A DNA stretch of 64,000 nt, taken from NCBI GenBank assembly GCA_015066665.1, contig SVNX01000004.1, forward strand, positions 1-64,000. Direction: 5' to 3'. The DNA is from Ruminococcus sp. (GTDB lineage: Bacteria > Bacillota > Clostridia > Oscillospirales > Ruminococcaceae). The notes under the pieces are model-generated. The model saw only the letters and a list, made by a program, of their open reading frames with translations. It did no database searches and had not been told where the DNA came from. Both the position numbers and the translations under genes were made by a program. Positions 61,132 to 64,000 of this stretch are shown here, one piece after another. Every line of letters begins with the position of its first letter. Position 1 is the first letter of the stretch.

Positions 61132-63744
61132 TCAGTTGCCGTTGTATGCCTTCAGATACATTTCCTTGATCTCCTTCATCAGCGGATATCTCGGATTTGC
61201 ACCTGTGCACTGATCGTCAAATGCCTGTTCAACCATCTCGTCGAGTGTTTCCATGAAGACGGATTCCTCGATGCCGTATTCCTTGATGGACTTCTTGATG
61301 CCGATGACTTCCTTCAGCTCCTCGATCTTGACGATGAAGTTCTCGAAGACCTCCATGTCATCCTTGCCGGTCACGCCGACAAATCTTGCACACTCAGCAT
61401 AACGCTCCAGTGCGTGCGGGTACTGATACTGGGAGAAGGTGCCCATCTTTCTGGGAGCGGCTGCAATGTTGAAGCGCATGACTTCGCAGATCAGCAGTGC
61501 ATTTGCCACACCGTGGGGCAGATGATGGAAGGCGCCGAGCTTGTGTGCCATGGAGTGGCATACGCCCAGGAATGCATTCGCAAATGCCATGCCGGCCATG
61601 GTGGAGGCATCGGCCATCTTCTCACGGGCGATGGGATCGGTGCCGTCGTTGTAGGCAGCGGGCAGATAATTGAAGATATTCTTCATGGCCTTGAGTGCCA
61701 GACCGTCGGTATAATCGGTTGCCATGACGGAAGCATAGGCCTCGAGTGCATGGGTCAGCGCGTCGATACCGGATGCAGATGTCAGACCCTTGGGGGCGCT
61801 CATCATGAGATCGGTGTCGATGATGGCCATGTTCGGGAGCAGCTCATAGTCCGCAAGCGGATACTTGATGCCGGTCTCCTGATCGGTGATAACAGCGAAG
61901 GGGGTTACCTCGGAACCGGTACCGGAGGAGGTGGGCACTGCAATGAAGCATGCCTTTTCACCCATCTTCGGGAAGGTGTAAACTCTCTTGCGGATGTCGA
62001 TGAAGCGCATTGCCATATCGAGGAAGTCAGCCTCGGGATGCTCATAGAGAACCCACATGATCTTGCCGGCGTCCATTGCGGAGCCGCCGCCGAGTGCGAT
62101 GATGGCATCCGGCTCGAACTTCGCCATTGCCTCGGCACCCTTCTGTGCGGAGAGCAGTGTCGGATCGGGCTCAACATCGGAGAATGTGGTGTGTGCAATG
62201 CCCATTTCATCGAGCTTGTCAGTGATGCACTTGGTAAAGCCATTCTTGTACAGGAAGCTGTCTGTTACGATGAACACACGCTTCTTGTTCATCACATTCT
62301 TCAGCTCATCGAGTGCGATGGGCAGGCAGCCCTTCTTGAAGTACACCTTCTGGGGTGTTCTGAACCACAGCATATTCTCTCTCCTCTCGGCAACGGTCTT
62401 GATGTTCAGCAGGTGCTTGACGCCCACGTTCTCGGAAACGGAGTTGCCGCCCCAGGAGCCGCAGCCCAGTGTGAGAGAGGGTGCCAGATTGAAGTTGTAC
62501 AGATCGCCGATACCGCCGTGGGAGGAGGGGGTATTCACCAGAATACGGCAGGTCTTCATTCTTGCGGCAAAGGCCTCGATCTTATCGCGGCCGGTTACGG
62601 CATTGACATACAGGGAGGAGGTGTGGCCGTAGCCGCCGTCCTGCACGAGTCTGTCCGCCTTTTCGATGGACTCGGCAAAGCTCTCGGACTTGTACATCGC
62701 AAGCACGGGAGAGAGCTTCTCATGTGCAAATTCCTCATCGATGGACACGCTGGTCACTTCACCGATGATGATCTTTGTATCGGGATCCACGGTCACGCCT
62801 GCCAGCTCTGCGATCTTGGCAGCGGGCTGACCTACGATCTTGGCATTGAGGGCACCGTTGATGATGATGGTCTTGCGGACCTTTTCCGTTTCCTCAGCAG
62901 TGAGGAAGTAGCAGCCGCGCTTTACGAATTCAGCCTTGACGGCATCGTAGATCTTGGCGTCCACGATGACGGACTGCTCGGAAGCACAGATCATGCCGTT
63001 ATCAAAAGTCTTGGAATGAATGATGGAATTGACAGCCAGCTGGATATCCGCACTCTCATCGATGATGGCGGGCGTGTTGCCGGCGCCTACACCCAGTGCG
63101 GGCTTACCGCTGGAATACGCAGCCTTTACCATGCCGGGGCCGCCGGTGGCAAGGATGATGTCGGATTCCTTCATAACGGTGTTGGTCAGTTCCAGAGAGG
63201 GCACATCGATCCAGCCGATGATGCCTTCGGGGGCACCGGCCTTGACAGCAGCCTCAAGCACGATGCGTGCGGCTTCAATGGTGGACTTCTTTGCTCTCGG
63301 ATGGGGGGAGATGATGATGCCGTTTCTGGTCTTGAGGGAGATCAGGCACTTGAAAATGGCAGTGGAAGTGGGGTTGGTGGTGGGGATGACAGCCGCTACC
63401 ACGCCGATGGGCTCCGCAATCTGCATTGTGCCGAAGGCCTTGTCCTCGGAGACAATGCCGCAGGTCTTGGTATCCTTGAAGGCATTGTAGATATGCTCAG
63501 CAGCATAGTTGTTCTTGATGACCTTGTCTTCGACCACGCCCATGCCGGTCTCCTCCACAGCCATCTTGGCCAGCGGAATTCTTGCATGGTTGGCAGCGAG
63601 GGCAGCAGCCTTGAAAATGGCGTCTACCTGCTCCTGGGAATATGAAGCAAACTTTGCCTGTGCGGTACGGATTTCCTGCATTCTGGCAAGCAGTGCATCC
63701 ACATTATCAACGAGATTCACTGCAGCTGCATTGGCTTCTTTCAT
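61132..63744 (-). CDS. adhE: Bifunctional acetaldehyde-CoA/alcohol dehydrogenase
   Basis: AdhE reduces acetyl-CoA to acetaldehyde and then to ethanol, reoxidising two NADH in fermentation. The N-terminal aldehyde dehydrogenase half (about 1-440) has the catalytic C253 in GMICASEQS. The C-terminal iron-dependent alcohol dehydrogenase half (about 460-870) has GGGSAMDAGK for NAD binding and histidine ligands in HALEAYAS and CHSMAHKLGAFHHLPHG. 870 aa is standard; such proteins build spirosome filaments. The start at 63744 follows GAGAGG. A promoter with a plausible Rex site lies upstream. Confidence 0.97.
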   Translation of the reverse strand: MKEANAAAVNLVDNVDALLARMQEIRTAQAKFASYSQEQVDAIFKAAALAANHARIPLAKMAVEETGMGVVEDKVIKNNYAAEHIYNAFKDTKTCGIVSEDKAFGTMQIAEPIGVVAAVIPTTNPTSTAIFKCLISLKTRNGIIISPHPRAKKSTIEAARIVLEAAVKAGAPEGIIGWIDVPSLELTNTVMKESDIILATGGPGMVKAAYSSGKPALGVGAGNTPAIIDESADIQLAVNSIIHSKTFDNGMICASEQSVIVDAKIYDAVKAEFVKRGCYFLTAEETEKVRKTIIINGALNAKIVGQPAAKIAELAGVTVDPDTKIIIGEVTSVSIDEEFAHEKLSPVLAMYKSESFAESIEKADRLVQDGGYGHTSSLYVNAVTGRDKIEAFAARMKTCRILVNTPSSHGGIGDLYNFNLAPSLTLGCGSWGGNSVSENVGVKHLLNIKTVAERRENMLWFRTPQKVYFKKGCLPIALDELKNVMNKKRVFIVTDSFLYKNGFTKCITDKLDEMGIAHTTFSDVEPDPTLLSAQKGAEAMAKFEPDAIIALGGGSAMDAGKIMWVLYEHPEADFLDMAMRFIDIRKRVYTFPKMGEKACFIAVPTSSGTGSEVTPFAVITDQETGIKYPLADYELLPNMAIIDTDLMMSAPKGLTSASGIDALTHALEAYASVMATDYTDGLALKAMKNIFNYLPAAYNDGTDPIAREKMADASTMAGMAFANAFLGVCHSMAHKLGAFHHLPHGVANALLICEVMRFNIAAAPRKMGTFSQYQYPHALERYAECARFVGVTGKDDMEVFENFIVKIEELKEVIGIKKSIKEYGIEESVFMETLDEMVEQAFDDQCTGANPRYPLMKEIKEMYLKAYNGN

Positions 63745-63821
63745 AGTTTTCCTCTCCAATCTAACGCATTCATTCAGACGTTACGTTCATGTAAAGGACA
63801 TCTGCTCGTCCTTACACTCTT

Positions 63822-63850
63822 ATTGTACCACATTGTTATATTTTTGTCAA
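63822..63850 (-). promoter_or_regulatory. Promoter of adhE
   Basis: TTGACA (63845-63850), 17 bases, TACAAT (63822-63827), read leftward. Bases 63851-64000 hold no gene I can support. Confidence 0.8.
63833..63850 (-). promoter_or_regulatory. Candidate Rex operator in the adhE promoter
   Basis: Read leftward, an 18-base site begins TTGACAA and ends ATAACAA. Against the Clostridia Rex consensus TTGTTAA-N4-TTAACAA it agrees at 11 of 14 defined positions. It overlaps the -35 box and spacer, where Rex would block transcription at low NADH. Part of the match comes from the -35 box itself. Confidence 0.45.
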
Positions 63851-64000
63851 TGGTTAAATCCGATCCGGCCTTACCCATTTTACGACAAAAAAGCGCTGGA
63901 AATTTATGCAACCTGAACAATGCGGGTCTACCGGTATTGTGCGCATTTCACGAAGGGATATGCATGGAAATGCAGTGCACGGATACCTATTTATATCGTA

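Noticed and set aside
61084-63645. Open frame of 853 codons opposite adhE
   Set aside because: Shadow of adhE; no promoter or ribosome binding site in the right place and no domain.
1-64000. tRNA, rRNA, insertion sequences, prophage or integrase genes
   Set aside because: None could be recognised when reading the intergenic regions and protein translations; the gaps are short and explained by promoters, leaders and terminators.

Overview
The window is one contiguous piece of chromosome from a gut or rumen Clostridium-class bacterium, most likely a fibre-degrading Ruminococcus or close relative in the Oscillospiraceae. I base this on Firmicutes-type gene order (yhbY-nadD-yqeK-LCP-rsfS-leuS, rnc-smc-ftsY, phoH-ybeY-era-recO, infC-rpmI-rplT), textbook sigma-A promoters, strong AGGAGG ribosome binding sites, a moderately high GC content judged by eye (mid fifties, not computed), AdhE fermentation, and two secreted proteins ending in dockerin modules. 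The species cannot be named from this sequence. No rRNA, tRNA, CRISPR array, prophage or insertion sequence was recognised.

Layout. 0.1-9.3 kb: a small membrane-protein operon, a uridine-kinase-like gene coupled to a secreted M6-type metalloprotease with a dockerin, and a large dockerin xylanase (two CBM22-like modules, GH10, CBM9-like module). 9.3-16.6 kb: an S1-domain RNA-binding protein behind a structured leader, then a rightward run with DUF951, prfA, a threonylcarbamoyl-AMP synthase, coaE, an M18 aminopeptidase, two tiny unknown genes and exonuclease III. 16.6-21.9 kb: a leftward operon of MBOAT, DHHW, FkbH/HAD-IIIC and acyl carrier protein genes that looks like a carrier-protein-based surface acylation system. 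21.9-28.4 kb: pyridoxamine kinase, an ABC-F ATPase, an abundant-looking secreted protein of unknown function, a membrane-bound XRE regulator and several small genes. 28.4-31.6 kb: efp, pepP-like, aroQ, a YqeG phosphatase and rpsU.

31.6-50.8 kb is a leftward block of 17 tightly packed genes (trmH-like, dprA, topA, trmFO, plsX, rnc, radical SAM, smc, ftsY, rdgB, yhbY, nadD, yqeK, LCP, rsfS, a small membrane protein, leuS) with no clear internal terminator. It covers chromosome segregation, RNA processing, protein targeting, NAD synthesis and translation. 50.8-52.3 kb is infC-rpmI-rplT behind an L20-type attenuator leader; infC appears to start at a rare AUA codon. 52.5-58.3 kb is the divergent phoH-ybeY-era-yqzL-recO-mutS2 operon. 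58.3-63.9 kb holds a soluble LacI-type-sensor/GGDEF protein, a phosphotransferase-like protein with an altered catalytic loop, and adhE under a promoter with a plausible Rex operator.

The points most worth following are the Dlt-like but DltA-less MBOAT/DHHW/FkbH/ACP operon, the AUA start of infC with its leader, the structured leader of the S1 protein, the sugar-binding-fold GGDEF protein with its hairpin-separated ribosome binding site, and the unknown secreted protein whose codon choice resembles ribosomal protein genes.
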